Positions 8,460-19,099 of a stretch of 64,000 bases of DNA are shown here, in pieces. Position 1 is the stretch's first letter, and each line of letters opens with the position of its first letter. The position numbers and the translations under genes are program-made. Source of the stretch: Pilasporangium apinafurcum (lineage: Eukaryota > Oomycota > Peronosporomycetes > Pythiales > Pythiaceae); assembly GCA_001600495.1 (NCBI GenBank), contig BCKE01000033.1, forward strand, positions 178,347 to 242,346. Reading direction: 5' to 3'. The notes below the pieces were generated by a model, which did no database searches, was not told the origin of the DNA, and was given only the letters and a program-made list of their open reading frames with translations.

Positions 8460-11294
8460 TTACCTCTGATCGGAGAGTGTGTTGTATTTTCCTGTGGGTT
8501 TTATGAGCATTGTTGGCAATCGGCCCAGGAACTGCCTCCCGTTGATCATCAACGCATCCTGCGTCAAGATCTGGTCCATTGTGAGACCCGTGGCTATCGT
8601 CACCAATCGATTGATATCTTGAATTGGTTTGGAGACATCGCATTGTTGAATACATTCACGCAATGCTTTCAATGATATCATCCCATTGGAAGAAGAGGTA
8701 TTAATGTCGTCTAAAACTTCGCTTGCTTGATCAGGACTGCTTTTTGCTATGGCGTCAGCCACGTTTGATTCAATGTGATGACGAAATGCGAGCAAATCGT
8801 CTACGTATTGACTACGAAGACACTGTACAACGGCTCCACGCACGGATTGCTGACCCTGCAGATGGTTCTTCTGTTGTTTAGCCTCTTGATGTACCAAAAG
8901 TAGTGCAGCGTAATCGACGGTCGAGCTTCCACGTAGATCCAGCAACAGCGCTCGCACCAGTTCACTTAGTTGAGCGTCTGTTTTCCAAGGAAAGATAAGG
9001 CGTAATGACCACACTACCTGGGAAACGTGGAGATGGCCAGGTGGGGGGATTGTAGCTGTTGAGATTGCAGAGTCATATCGCGTTCCATAGTTTGTTTGTT
9101 CTTTTTCAATGGCGAACAACGCATCATGCACACGAATAACCTCCTTGGCTTGATCGTCACGTGCTTCTTCAGGTAACTCGCCACGAAGGATCAGCAAAAA
9201 AAGTCGACATTCGGTCGATTTCTTACTGAAGCGTTCCATAGCAGCGACCAAATTGTAGGCACATTCCACGGCTTCCGAGCGGCTTGCACAGATGCGCTGG
9301 AGATGCATCGTCAGCACTTTACCGAGCGGAACTATGTGTAGGGCACCGGCGCTCGCAGTAGTACCAGTTAGATAGCTGCGTTTGACTTTCTCGAGATCTT
9401 CTTTCTGTTGCCACACACGTGCGATGATCTGCTCTACCTTTTTCAGCGGATAGTGCAAATTGCGGACCACACCGTCATGCTGCAAATACTCGGGGACGTT
9501 CGGGGCAGTGCCTTGACATGGGAGGAAATCGTTGCGTGCAAACGGAGCCAGCAATTGGGTTGTGGCAGCCGATAGCAGGCACTGCTCCTCTGGTTCGGTT
9601 AGGAATGTCGTATCTTTGTCTCCAGAGACAGCAGAAGAATTGGTATTAAGGTGGTCATTACCATCCCCGAAAGTTTGTTGAAGTAGGTGCTGCCGCCTGT
9701 GCTGATATCGCAATTTCTCGATAAGAAACGCAGCCAATTGATCAATGCCGTTGTTTTCTTTGCCACTGACTATTACAGGCTGCGATGTTGAATGTGACAG
9801 CGATCCAGAAATCGACGCCATTGACGGCATGGGCGAAAGAAATGGTGGAATCGATGGTTTGGTTGACGGCGAATTAGAACTAGTTATAGATGACGGCGCT
9901 TCTAATCGTTCTAGTAGCTCCTCGAGATGAAATGGTACACCTTCTGCCTCAAATACTTTCAAGAACGCATGATTTAGCGCAATCTGGCGATTGATGTCGC
10001 CATTTAAATCCGCGCTAGCGCTTCGTCCTTTGGTTTCTTCTTCCAAAAAGCGCTGATTAAGCTCTTGAAGATCCTTAGTTAACAAGGCGATCGTGGCTTT
10101 ATCAGCAGCGACGTGCACACCACCAACTTTCTCTTCAAGTGACGCGATTGTACGCTTTAATTCCGCAATTTCCTCGCACGCGTGGAAGTATTTGCTCGTG
10201 ATCTGTTGAACTACGAGCTGCTCATCGTGACACCGATCGTGCAAGTGGCGCAGCGTCTCATCGTGACGTTTAATACCGTTCACAAGCGAGTGATTGGATA
10301 GTTGCATTTCCGAATTGCGCTTCTCTACGGCTGCTAATTTGTCTTTTAATCGAGTGTTTTCTTCCAAATACTGTGAGTTCATGGCTGCACACGCCGTGAG
10401 TTCGCCTTGCGTCTGTTTGAGCTGCCGCTTAAGTTCTTGATAACGCCTCTTCGTCTCGAGGTTGTATGCACTGATCTCATGCAGACACTGTGTCTGAATG
10501 GTCTGCAGATCGTCTCGTAATTGCGGGATTTGCAAGTTTTGCGATCGCAACCATCGAATAGTTTGTTCGTACTCAGCCTGAATCTGCGAAAGTAGCGGTG
10601 CATAGACTGTGAATGCCTCGATGATGCGATCGAACGCACTTCGAAAGACCTGTAGGCGTTGTAGCGACGGTATACAACCAGCATTTGTGCTATGAGGTCT
10701 TGCCCGCTTTCGAGGTGATGAAGAAACCTCGTCACGTTTACGCGACGTCCCGCTAGCATTTCCTTCTCCTTCGCCATCTCCGTCTGCATCATCGTGTCGG
10801 TGTGGCTGCAGCACGCCAAGTTCTGCACACACAAACGCCTCAATCTCTTGGAGCAACACTGGTTTGGATTTGCTTTCTTCGACCAATTTACGGCGCGTGT
10901 TCGCCTGTCGTTGCCGTGGAGATATCGGTGATACATTGGCAGCGTTGATATATTGGGCAGGGCTCATTTCATAAGGCAAAGCAGAAGCAGTTGATCCGGA
11001 CCAGAACTGGTGATTTCTTCTGGTCAGCGGCCATGGATCTACTTGAGCAACTGGATAATCGCGATCAAGCCCTGCAGAGCCGGAAAGTTCGTGAGGTGGT
11101 GATAATGCTGCAACGTTCGTATCTCTTCGAGGTGAAATTGCGTCGTTTGGGAGTAGTGGGGGTAAATTGGTATTGTTTGTCGCGATCGGTGCTGGTATTG
11201 GTGCCCATTTGCCTCGATTAGCACCTTGGAAACGAGTGGTAGGACTGGATATATCTGCTTTGGGTTTGATGGGGTGCGCCATAGAGGACTCCAT
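8460..11294 (-). CDS. TSNAXIP1-like coiled-coil protein (944 aa)
   Basis: Residues about 147-310 resemble the N-terminal domain of translin-associated factor X-interacting protein 1. The key stretch is LQRLQVFRSAFDRIIEAFTV, then YAPLLSQIQAEYEQ at about 211-244, followed by coiled coil (RYQELKRQLKQTQGEL and LEENTRLKDKLAAVEKRN) to about 430. The first 140 residues are disordered, Pro/Ser-rich, and contain a short acidic and basic patch (about 169-198). The C-terminal 450 residues are helical and unassigned. Family members occur in organisms with cilia, so a role in the zoospore flagellum is a reasonable inference. The single long frame starts at ATG 11294-11292. It is divergent from the EF-hand gene and shares its upstream region. 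Confidence 0.6.
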   Translation of the reverse strand: MESSMAHPIKPKADISSPTTRFQGANRGKWAPIPAPIATNNTNLPPLLPNDAISPRRDTNVAALSPPHELSGSAGLDRDYPVAQVDPWPLTRRNHQFWSGSTASALPYEMSPAQYINAANVSPISPRQRQANTRRKLVEESKSKPVLLQEIEAFVCAELGVLQPHRHDDADGDGEGEGNASGTSRKRDEVSSSPRKRARPHSTNAGCIPSLQRLQVFRSAFDRIIEAFTVYAPLLSQIQAEYEQTIRWLRSQNLQIPQLRDDLQTIQTQCLHEISAYNLETKRRYQELKRQLKQTQGELTACAAMNSQYLEENTRLKDKLAAVEKRNSEMQLSNHSLVNGIKRHDETLRHLHDRCHDEQLVVQQITSKYFHACEEIAELKRTIASLEEKVGGVHVAADKATIALLTKDLQELNQRFLEEETKGRSASADLNGDINRQIALNHAFLKVFEAEGVPFHLEELLERLEAPSSITSSNSPSTKPSIPPFLSPMPSMASISGSLSHSTSQPVIVSGKENNGIDQLAAFLIEKLRYQHRRQHLLQQTFGDGNDHLNTNSSAVSGDKDTTFLTEPEEQCLLSAATTQLLAPFARNDFLPCQGTAPNVPEYLQHDGVVRNLHYPLKKVEQIIARVWQQKEDLEKVKRSYLTGTTASAGALHIVPLGKVLTMHLQRICASRSEAVECAYNLVAAMERFSKKSTECRLFLLILRGELPEEARDDQAKEVIRVHDALFAIEKEQTNYGTRYDSAISTATIPPPGHLHVSQVVWSLRLIFPWKTDAQLSELVRALLLDLRGSSTVDYAALLLVHQEAKQQKNHLQGQQSVRGAVVQCLRSQYVDDLLAFRHHIESNVADAIAKSSPDQASEVLDDINTSSSNGMISLKALRECIQQCDVSKPIQDINRLVTIATGLTMDQILTQDALMINGRQFLGRLPTMLIKPTGKYNTLSDQR

Positions 11295-11641
11295 TGCGTT
11301 CGTCAGAAATTACCAAGTATGCATTGTGTTCTGAAATGATGGTCTGATACGGACGAAACGGCGCTTTTTGTGTTGGAATATTAAAAGATTTATAGTCTTT
11401 TGATGCAGAGAACGAGTGCATCTGATGGGGAATGCCTTGGTGAAAGATACAAATGGAAATGATCCGATCATCACGGATGAGCCACTACTCAATGTATCAA
11501 TGTTCCAGCCCCAAGCTCATCGTTCTGCCAATTTATAACATTTCGTGTGTATGTGGGTGTGCTTGTTTTGATTGCGCTCGGCACGCAGGACTTTAAGAAT
11601 GGTACGTTTATTCTCGTTGATCAACCCATTCTTGATAATGT
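11295..11641. promoter_or_regulatory. Shared divergent upstream region
   Basis: These 347 bases separate the TSNAXIP1-like gene (minus) from the EF-hand gene (plus), both plausibly flagellar. No RNA gene or repeat is evident; a bidirectional promoter is inferred from position only. Confidence 0.3.
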
Positions 11642-13232
11642 ATGAAAGACAGTAGTCACAATATGATGGCTTTCACTTATGTTTTAGCCTCCGTGGATGA
11701 CTACCACACAGCTAAAGACAACTTTGACACGCTACAAGCGACGTTCGGCGACAAAATGACTGTCACACCCTCGGAATTCGACGACATTTTCTCGCTTATC
11801 TGCATGGATCCATCCGAGCACTTTGAGCTTTTTGACTCCTATGAACTTGGCAAGGTAAAAGCGAAAACAACTTAGCACATAGATGCTTCCTCACTTGTAA
11901 AGCCAATCATTTGATTTACCAGGTGGATGTGATGGAAGTCTTTGCAGTCGTAATCGTCTACTGCAAAGCACCGGTCGAGGTGAAAGTTCCACTTCTTTTT
12001 GACCTGTACGTCCATGGTTACTGCCTTTCGCTTTTCGCTTCCTCTCTTACAATCCAATAATCACTGATAGCCACGCTATTAGCTTTGATTTTGATCATTC
12101 ACAGGAAATTTCTCAATGCGAACTGGTACTACTCATGCTTTGCACCACCAGGGGGCTCTGCAAGGTCGTAGGACTCGATCGTCCCGACACCGAAGAACTT
12201 GAAAAGCTCGCAAATGACGCCTTCAGTTCGATCGACTGCGATCACAGCGGCCAAATCTCGCTTCAGGAATTCTCCACTTGGGCACTGCACGAGACGAGTG
12301 TTGTCAAGTATCTCACACGGTTTGCCTCCACGCGCGTGATCTACGAGAACCAGTTGCAGTACGACAAACTGTTGCAGCAGATTTGCGCGTCATTTGTGCA
12401 CTTTGCTATCGATTTATCAGCAAATAATGACCACACGCAACCCCCAGCGAATTCAAATCACCCAAAAGAATTGGTCTGTTCCACGGGAACGTGCAAAGAG
12501 ATCATCAAACGCCACTGTCCGGGGTCCACAGATCGCGAAATTGATTATTTGGTGCAGGCCATGCAGATCTCCATGCAAAAAGCCAGTAATTCATCTACTA
12601 CTACGCATATTGGATCAGTATTACTCCCAGAACTAATCTCGATAAGTGTGTTTTGCACGGTGGTCGCCTCCTATGTGGCGTTTATTGTCGCAGATGAAGA
12701 TCATCAACATCTCATCGATCAACGTGAACTCAAAGTGTTACTCTGGCTCATTCGTGGCAAGGAACCGAGTGCAAGTATCGTTGAGAGTTTTATGAAATCG
12801 CTGGACAAGGACCACAATGGTATGTTGAGCGCCATGGAATGGGTGACGTACGCTATCGAGACCGATAATCGTACGGGAAATCTCTCTTTCACAACTCAAC
12901 TACAGCTGCTCTTTACTGGAGCGGATCGCAATGGCGATGCTATGCTCACGTTGGAAGAATTAGCGGCAGGACTAACGCCGATCATCACCGAAAATCTCTT
13001 CAAAAGTGGCCACAAAGGGGAGAAAGCAATCTTGTCACGCACGGTCCAACGACGGAACTCACAGATCACGAGCCTCATCACGGGCCTTGCAAACGAGTTG
13101 ATGCTCGTGCTGGACAGGAACAAATCACAGAAAGTCGAATGGTTTGAGTTTCGGCAGCAGCTTGATTACTTGGAGGAACGCATCCAACAAACAAAAAGCT
13201 ACATCCACGAATTCATTCTGCCTGCAGAATAG
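11642..13232 (+). CDS. EF-hand calcium-binding protein, three exons (475 aa)
   Basis: Exons 11642-11854, 11923-12009 and 12105-13232 join in phase 0 to give 475 residues. Canonical EF-hand loops are visible: DCDHSGQISLQE, DKDHNGMLSAME and DRNGDAMLTLEE; a degenerate fourth is DRNKSQKVEWFE. Joining exons 2 and 3 gives LLFDLYEISQCELVLLML, which fits the helix before an EF-hand in calcineurin-B/NCS-like proteins. The first intron has a normal GTAAAA donor. The second must start GTCCAT, a weak donor. The ATG at 11642 is the first in frame, with ATGs at 11663 and 11666 as alternatives. Proteins of this layout are often flagellar or calcium-sensor components in protists; the exact role is unknown. 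The gene is convergent with the G-beta gene. Confidence 0.75.
11855..11922 (+). other. Intron 1 of the EF-hand gene
   Basis: GTAAAA donor and TTTACCAG acceptor, 68 bases. It contains a stop in frame and its removal restores phase 0. Confidence 0.8.
12010..12104 (+). other. Intron 2 of the EF-hand gene, atypical donor
   Basis: 95 bases from GTCCAT to TTCACAG. The only phase-0 GT near the end of conserved coding is this weak one; a neighbouring GTACGT at 12006 breaks the frame. Confidence 0.6.
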
Positions 13233-13461
13233 TAGAAACAAACAAATATAATCAAGACATTTAAGCTTCATGGAGAGTTTAGAAATACAAATCGGCTGCT
13301 TCTGTGATTATTGTTTCTTCATATGGAGGGATGCTAGGCTAGATATGGGCATATTACCTTCGTATACAGTCGTTTCGATTCTCATGCAAATGGGGTGGGG
13401 GGGGAGGAGGAGGGGGAAATGCAAGATAAACAAAGCTCGAAAGCCTGGAGTCTCTCTACTC

Positions 13462-14496
13462 TCAGGCCCAAATCTTAAGCAAGGTATCCCAACTGCCTGT
13501 GCATAGCGCCTGACCCGCAGGGTTAACTCCCAAGCACGAGACGCGGTTCTCATGACCTGCTAGTTGGTAAATATGCTGTCCCGACGTGCTCAGAACATCC
13601 CAGCAGTAGCAATTGTAGTCATCATACCCAGCAAAGAGGAACCGGCCGGACTTCGAGAACGACACGGACGTGATGCCGCAGAGAATCTTGTCGTTGCTGA
13701 AGTTATTGAGTTCTCCGTAGGCGCGCAAGTCAAACAAGCGACACGAAGAATCGTCCGAGCCCGTGCCGAGCGCATTACCACTCGGAAAGAAATCGACCGA
13801 ATTGATATCAGACTCGTGACCCTGGAACGTGTGCGTGGTCTTGCCCGTGCGAATATCCCACACTTTGGCCGTGGAATCGCAGGATCCAGAGATGAACATA
13901 TTCGGCGAGTGTGGGTTGATACTGACAGACATGACATCTCCTGAATGTTCACGGAAAGTTGTCTTGACTTCGCCACTCTCAACATCCCACAGAATACAAT
14001 TCGAGTCACCGGAGCTTGTGACGATGCTCGTCTCGTCAATAAAACGGCAGCAGGACAAATACCCGTCATGTGCCGCAAGTTCTTTCGTGGCACGCATGAC
14101 CTGCGCTTGCGACAGGTGGAAGATCGAGCAGAGATTATCTAACCCACCACAGGCGACCATATTGCGCTGCTTCTGCTCAAAGGCGCAGGTCATAACCCAT
14201 GACGATCGTAGCGGGATCGCTTGAATCTTGTTGGTCGACTGCGCATTCCAGACGATCAGCTTCCCGTCCTGCGATGCCGACACGAGCGACGTGCTATCCC
14301 CACCCCACTGCATCGCGTAAATCTTTCCGAAATGGCCCTTCAGTAGGCGACGGCATTTTGGTGCGGCAGGGATCGGCTTGGCACCGGCACTGGCACCTGC
14401 ACTCTTGAACCCACCGTCGCTTTTCGCCTCGCGCGTCTGTTCAATTTTCTCCTTGAGCTGTTCACATTTTTTCTTCAATTCTGCTGCGTCGACCAT
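13462..14496 (-). CDS. GNB1: Heterotrimeric G protein beta subunit (344 aa)
   Basis: The full length fits the family (about 340). The N-terminal coiled coil ([17 protein letters not shown]) binds the gamma subunit. Seven WD repeats follow, with [73 protein letters not shown] and the terminal [11 protein letters not shown]. These match animal and fungal G-beta closely. It acts at the plasma membrane with alpha and gamma subunits to pass receptor signals, which in oomycetes affects sporulation and zoospore behaviour. An Ala/Lys-rich insert (about 25-45) sits between the coiled coil and the propeller. The ATG at 14496-14494 starts the coiled coil. No introns. Confidence 0.93.
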   Translation of the reverse strand: MVDAAELKKKCEQLKEKIEQTREAKSDGGFKSAGASAGAKPIPAAPKCRRLLKGHFGKIYAMQWGGDSTSLVSASQDGKLIVWNAQSTNKIQAIPLRSSWVMTCAFEQKQRNMVACGGLDNLCSIFHLSQAQVMRATKELAAHDGYLSCCRFIDETSIVTSSGDSNCILWDVESGEVKTTFREHSGDVMSVSINPHSPNMFISGSCDSTAKVWDIRTGKTTHTFQGHESDINSVDFFPSGNALGTGSDDSSCRLFDLRAYGELNNFSNDKILCGITSVSFSKSGRFLFAGYDDYNCYCWDVLSTSGQHIYQLAGHENRVSCLGVNPAGQALCTGSWDTLLKIWA

Positions 14497-15177
14497 GTTT
14501 ACTGGTTTATCTACGGGTATAAGATGCTGGAAGTGTAGCTAAGTAGTTAGTTAGTTATCCGTTTGTTCTCGCTTATGGTGATGTAGCAGTGGAAGTCCTT
14601 GCTGTTCTCCTCCGCGTCTTCTTCTTCTTCTTCTCGCGCCGATTCCGCTCGCTGCGTTCACCCGTTATGGAGCTTTTGACTTTTTTTTCAACGAAGAGTG
14701 CGACCTTTGGCAAGAGGAATTTATTTGGGGAAGTTATTTATTTGAATACCTTAATTAGTGTATATGGATAGGTAGTATACACTCACAGAAGGATACACTA
14801 AAAGTACCTTCCGTAAATTACGTTCGTACTACCTAATCTTGTAATTTATTCCCATAGATGACGAAATGTGGAAAGCAACTTTTCCAGTGGGAGGGTGAAA
14901 CAGCACCCGAAGAAACGGTCGTTCATTGCAACCCTGTGCCTAACCGACATTGTAACAATCAACCCTTATTTACTGAACACATCCGAACACACACTTCAAC
15001 TTCAACATCCTAAACGAACGATCAACGGAACCAACATTTCCTAAACATACACATAAAAAAAAGCTACGAGAATCTTCTCGATCTCTACCTCGTCGAGCTA
15101 GTAGCACTCGAAATGGGCGTAATTGTAACCATCATGGCCGTCCATCAGCGCATCGGATGGAAAGACCAGGACGCTCT
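14497..15177. other. Intergenic region upstream of G-beta
   Basis: Contains the G-beta upstream region, including a CTTCTT-rich tract near 14620, and the 3' side of the first START/FYVE-like gene. No gene is supported. Confidence 0.4.
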
Positions 15178-16383
15178 TTATGCCAACACATCACTGTCTG
15201 AACTCGACAAAGTCCGCTGGCTGCTGGTAGACATAAGCGACCAATTCACAGAAGATAACAGCGAAGAACAAAGGTTGTATGACGCAAAAGGATCCTCCCC
15301 AGATAGCTCATTCATTGCGACAGCTGCGGCATGTTGATCCGATGATAGACGGAGACACCATTTGCAAACAGTGATGGTCTTGTGCACTACCTTCCCTCGG
15401 TGTGATGCGATGAAACTGAGCTTCTTTGGTGTTGTACAGCGCGCACATATCTTACTATTGCAAATTGCACAGGATTTCTTAGACAAACTCGCTTTCAGAT
15501 TCTTCTGACACACATTGCAGCACTGTTGATGATGTTGGTGATCTGGTGGATGGAAGGACGTGAAATACTTGGTCAATTTTTTCATCTCGGCACACCAGAG
15601 ATGCTTCCACACGGAAGAGAAGACCATGTCGACTGCAGATGCAACAGCTACATTGCGCTGAACATCACCCAGCGGATTCACGAAACCTGCAGAAAATACT
15701 CCCAGACATTGTTCCGAATTCTGGTGGTACAAACTTCCAATAGACATTTTTCCACGCACGAAATTGTATCCATGTAGTTCTGGGACATCTGGAATCTCAA
15801 TAGAATGGATGAGATGATACCCAATACGTTCCCCAGCACCATTGTCGATAAATCCAGTAGATTCTAGGTACACAAAATCTCGAAAGCGCATCAATGACCC
15901 CATGAACGACTGCCTGCCTTTCACGCACCATTTGATCGCAAGTGATTTGAACGGTAGTCTTATCGATGGTTCAATAATCGTGGCAAGGACAGCCGAGTCC
16001 AGAACGTAGTCATGGGTGTACGAGCTCTTAATCTTCATCATATATTCGGTCGGGTTGCTGATGCCATACATCATATCGTCAAGGTCCCCTCGCACACTCC
16101 CTACAGCCAGTAGCATGGGCACTTGGAGCTTATTGCCTTCCAGCTCATTGGTATTCGGGTTAAAATTTTCGCGTAAATCCCTACGCTCTTTGTACACAGT
16201 CAAATTTTCACGATGCTTAAGCATTTTCCATTCCATTTGGTTGACTTCCGATTGGCTCGCTTGGTCGTAGAGTTGTTGTAGTGTCCTATGCAGCAACTGC
16301 TGCTCTGCAGTGTAGATTTCCTGCAACGTTTCTGGTGAAATATTCACGCGAGGGAACGGACGAGATGTGAATGGGAAGCGCAT
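15178..16383 (-). CDS. START-like/FYVE-like zinc-finger protein 1 (401 aa)
   Basis: First of seven paralogues here. The order is: family start (MRFPFTSRPFPRVNISPE), a helical region (to about 95), a START/Bet v1-like lipid-binding fold (about 100-270, with VGSVRGDLDDMMYGI, RFRDFVYLESTGF and GERIGYHLIHSIEIP), then an eight-Cys zinc finger of FYVE spacing (CNVC, CAIC, CARC, CKWC; about 292-343) and a Ser-rich tail. The N-terminal WxxD and the RRHHCR lipid-contact motif of true FYVE fingers are missing: the corresponding stretch is KKSCAIC. In oomycetes such proteins form large families of unknown role. Binding of a lipid in the START pocket is inference. It is nearest in sequence to the plus-strand copies at 29248 and 31149, although it lies in the minus-strand arm. 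Confidence 0.8.
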   Translation of the reverse strand: MRFPFTSRPFPRVNISPETLQEIYTAEQQLLHRTLQQLYDQASQSEVNQMEWKMLKHRENLTVYKERRDLRENFNPNTNELEGNKLQVPMLLAVGSVRGDLDDMMYGISNPTEYMMKIKSSYTHDYVLDSAVLATIIEPSIRLPFKSLAIKWCVKGRQSFMGSLMRFRDFVYLESTGFIDNGAGERIGYHLIHSIEIPDVPELHGYNFVRGKMSIGSLYHQNSEQCLGVFSAGFVNPLGDVQRNVAVASAVDMVFSSVWKHLWCAEMKKLTKYFTSFHPPDHQHHQQCCNVCQKNLKASLSKKSCAICNSKICARCTTPKKLSFIASHRGKVVHKTITVCKWCLRLSSDQHAAAVAMNELSGEDPFASYNLCSSLLSSVNWSLMSTSSQRTLSSSDSDVLA

Positions 16384-16973
16384 CTTCGTAGCGACAAGAG
16401 CTTCGATAGTTTGTCGCTACAAATCCAATAGTGAACGGAGAGGCTCGTAGCTGTGTAGGTTGTAGGAATTCATTGTTGCCGATGTTTCCATGTGTTGCAC
16501 TATCCAGTCACAGAAAAGAAAGATGGGCAGAATGGGTTCACTCTATGGATGTGCCATTAGCTACAGACAGAAAGACCGCGCGATGCACAAGGGTATAGAG
16601 AAAAGCTGTGAAGTGAATTTTGGTAATGAATTCCGCCTTTTTCTCCCAAGTGTACTAGTGGAAGTAGAGTTGTAGTATATGAAGTACATCCTCTTTCACA
16701 GTGGAAGTTTGCTTCTACTGGGTTTAGCAACGAGCACTCCACTTGGCATAAAAGAGTAGATTCTGAGGATTCTTCCGCTATTTCATTCTCTGCAGGGCGA
16801 CAAATAGTTCTGACGATATTGACGTGTGGAGATTATAAGGTAGGTGGGCAATTACTGATTATCCATTTGTAGGCAGCTATGTATTCTTATCGCTGAGCAT
16901 TCCTTCTACCAATTGAACTTGATGGTCCAGAGGTTTATCTTTCTTTGAACCGTTAATAATGTTCTGACCAAAT
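16384..16973. other. Intergenic region between START-like gene 1 and Fanzor relic
   Basis: No gene, RNA or clear repeat is seen. The left end is the upstream region of the minus-strand START-like gene. Confidence 0.35.
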
Positions 16974-18351
16974 GTGCATTTCTGGAACCTACCTTCTCGC
17001 ATTATGCTTGCAATTCTCATTCGCGACAGTGACTATTTTGAAAAGCACCAAGACAAGATAATCAAGAGTGCTGTTTCACTGCTGGTCCGTGCAAACACCG
17101 AAACTCAGCATAGCTCATCCAAACTGATGCCCGCGTACTCCAAATTCAAGAAGTATCCCATCCCTGCTGAGGAGATTGTTTGGATGCAGGAGTTATCGGA
17201 TAGAGTGAGAACCGAGATCGGACCGCTGCCACTCGACTTGAACAAATCACCGGAACGTCACATGCCCTTTCTCGGCACAATGTTGATAGACATACAAACT
17301 CACGTGGATGATGGAATGAAGGGTTGCCGAGTCTGCTCTCTGCTTCCACAGAAACAGTTCAGACCCATTTTCATCAAGATCAACACCACTGTCTTGAAGG
17401 AAATTGCTAAGGCTTTGGGTGACCCTGTTGAGCTTTACGTCGACAAAGCTGAGCTATGGCGCACGTACTTTGATATGGGTCTTGTGACCAAAGGCCAGCG
17501 AAAGGAGTTTGAGCACTTCATCTCGACCGACAGTATGTCAGTTAGTATGGCAGTCACCCTCCAAAGCTTCCCACGAGAGAGCAAAAAGAGATATTTTCTC
17601 TTGAAGACCAGATCATCGGTTTGGAGCCGGGAAGAAAGAAGATCTTCACTGCTGTTGTCTACAAAGAAGAAAGCATGGTTACGCTGCAAAAACTGAAAGG
17701 AGAGAACGTGAAACATGAAGTCATCCACTGGTCGAAGGATCGTTTCTACAGAGAGTGCGGCTACCACGGACGAACAAAGTTGACGAAAGAGTGGATTGAT
17801 ACTGAGTCTGACATCAAAACCTTCAATGAAAACGTTCCTTCGGCAAAAGTTGTGAACCTTGTCTCCTATTTGAAACGGGTAAGATTTTGTCTCGTGTATT
17901 TGGATCGTCTTCTTGACGTGTATTCATCAAGGAGGATGAAGAGGCTACGATGGTCGACCTACATCCGTCGACAACAGACGTACGAAAAGGTAGTCAAGAA
18001 CCTTACAGATGGTAATAAACGAACCGTTATCGCGTATGGAGACGCAAGCTCAGCTAAAGGCAACATTGCTGTTCCTACAACGACCTTACGGAAGAAAATT
18101 GGTTCCAGGTGTCGTGTTGTGCTTGCCACAAGAAGATGAAGAGGTTCGTCCTTGATGGAAAAACTGTCAGTGACGGTCTTTATGGTGTGCGACACTGCAA
18201 AAATAGTGAATGCCATCGCACATTGTGGGATCGTGACATCAACGCCGCAATAAACATTTTGAGACTATTCATCGACCAAGTGAAGGAAAAGAGGAGACTC
18301 GAGGTGTTCACGAGGAAAAAGAATGAATTGGTATTTGAAATCAAAAACTGA
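16974..18351 (+). pseudogene. Broken Fanzor1-type nuclease
   Basis: Three consecutive frames carry successive parts of one Fanzor1-like protein, so at least two frameshifts are present. The first (to about 17590) has the N-terminal region with SLLPQKQFRPIFIKINTT. The second (from about 17540 to 18110) carries IIGLEPGRKKIFTAVVY, where the family RuvC-I motif is DPG, so the catalytic Asp is Glu. It then has LRWSTYIRRQQTYEKV and VIAYGDASSAKGN. The third (about 18095-18351) has SCCACHKKMKRF and CHRTLWDRDINAAINI, the zinc ribbon and RuvC-III Asp. The RuvC-II DE..TS stretch is missing between the second and third. The protein is therefore almost certainly inactive. Its WDRDINAAINI form and N-terminal domain place it in another lineage than the copy at the left edge. 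Confidence 0.75.
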
Positions 18352-19099
18352 GGTGATAAACGACCTCACTACTATGCTTTCGGAAACGAATGAGTGTAGC
18401 CTTTATGTAAAAGTCAATCGCTCGAATACTCAAAGAAACAGCCCAATTGCTGTTCCTGCAGCGAGCTGTATATCAATTAGCGCAATGCCTCTATTGGTTA
18501 TCGATGCCACAAAAGATCGAGTTTCCGAACGCGATGTAGCATTAGCAATGCGTCATGGAGAGGCATGAGAAACAGGAAAGAGAGAAGAAAGATGGGCATC
18601 TGCTGTATGTACACTTTATTAGTCGCGCTGGCCTCTTTCAGTCAATGAATTTGAACTTTGGCCACTTACTTGATTTCTCTGGAAGAGTGGTCGTTCATTA
18701 CATGCACAAAATGAAAGGTGGGTGGTGATATTAGCGTCGTAATACGGATACATGGACGGCCATTGTTTGCTCTCATTTTGTCTTTGTTCTGCGCAAAGTA
18801 ATGGTAACTGTGAAGAACATGGTGACTGGATTGCTGTACCACCTTCAACCTTCGGAGTATTGCGTTGCTTGATGGCCATATCTTGGTCGCGAAGACACGC
18901 GACAACGATCGTTTTCAGCTGTCAAAACCCATAGCATGTCTTAAAATTGGTACAGCGCCTTACCGCTTTCTATTATGTCGCAATTTATATCGCTCATTAG
19001 AAAGAATTATGTTCATATTTGTGTATGATCTACTAATGTACAATCCTTTTCTACGTAATTCACACATGTATAATTCCCATTGACCGTTCTGTTCTTTCC
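18352..19099. other. Intergenic region after Fanzor relic
   Basis: A small inverted repeat GAGGT/ACCTC (18350-18367) overlaps the relic's stop. Nothing else is supported; short frames here lack family features. Confidence 0.3.
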
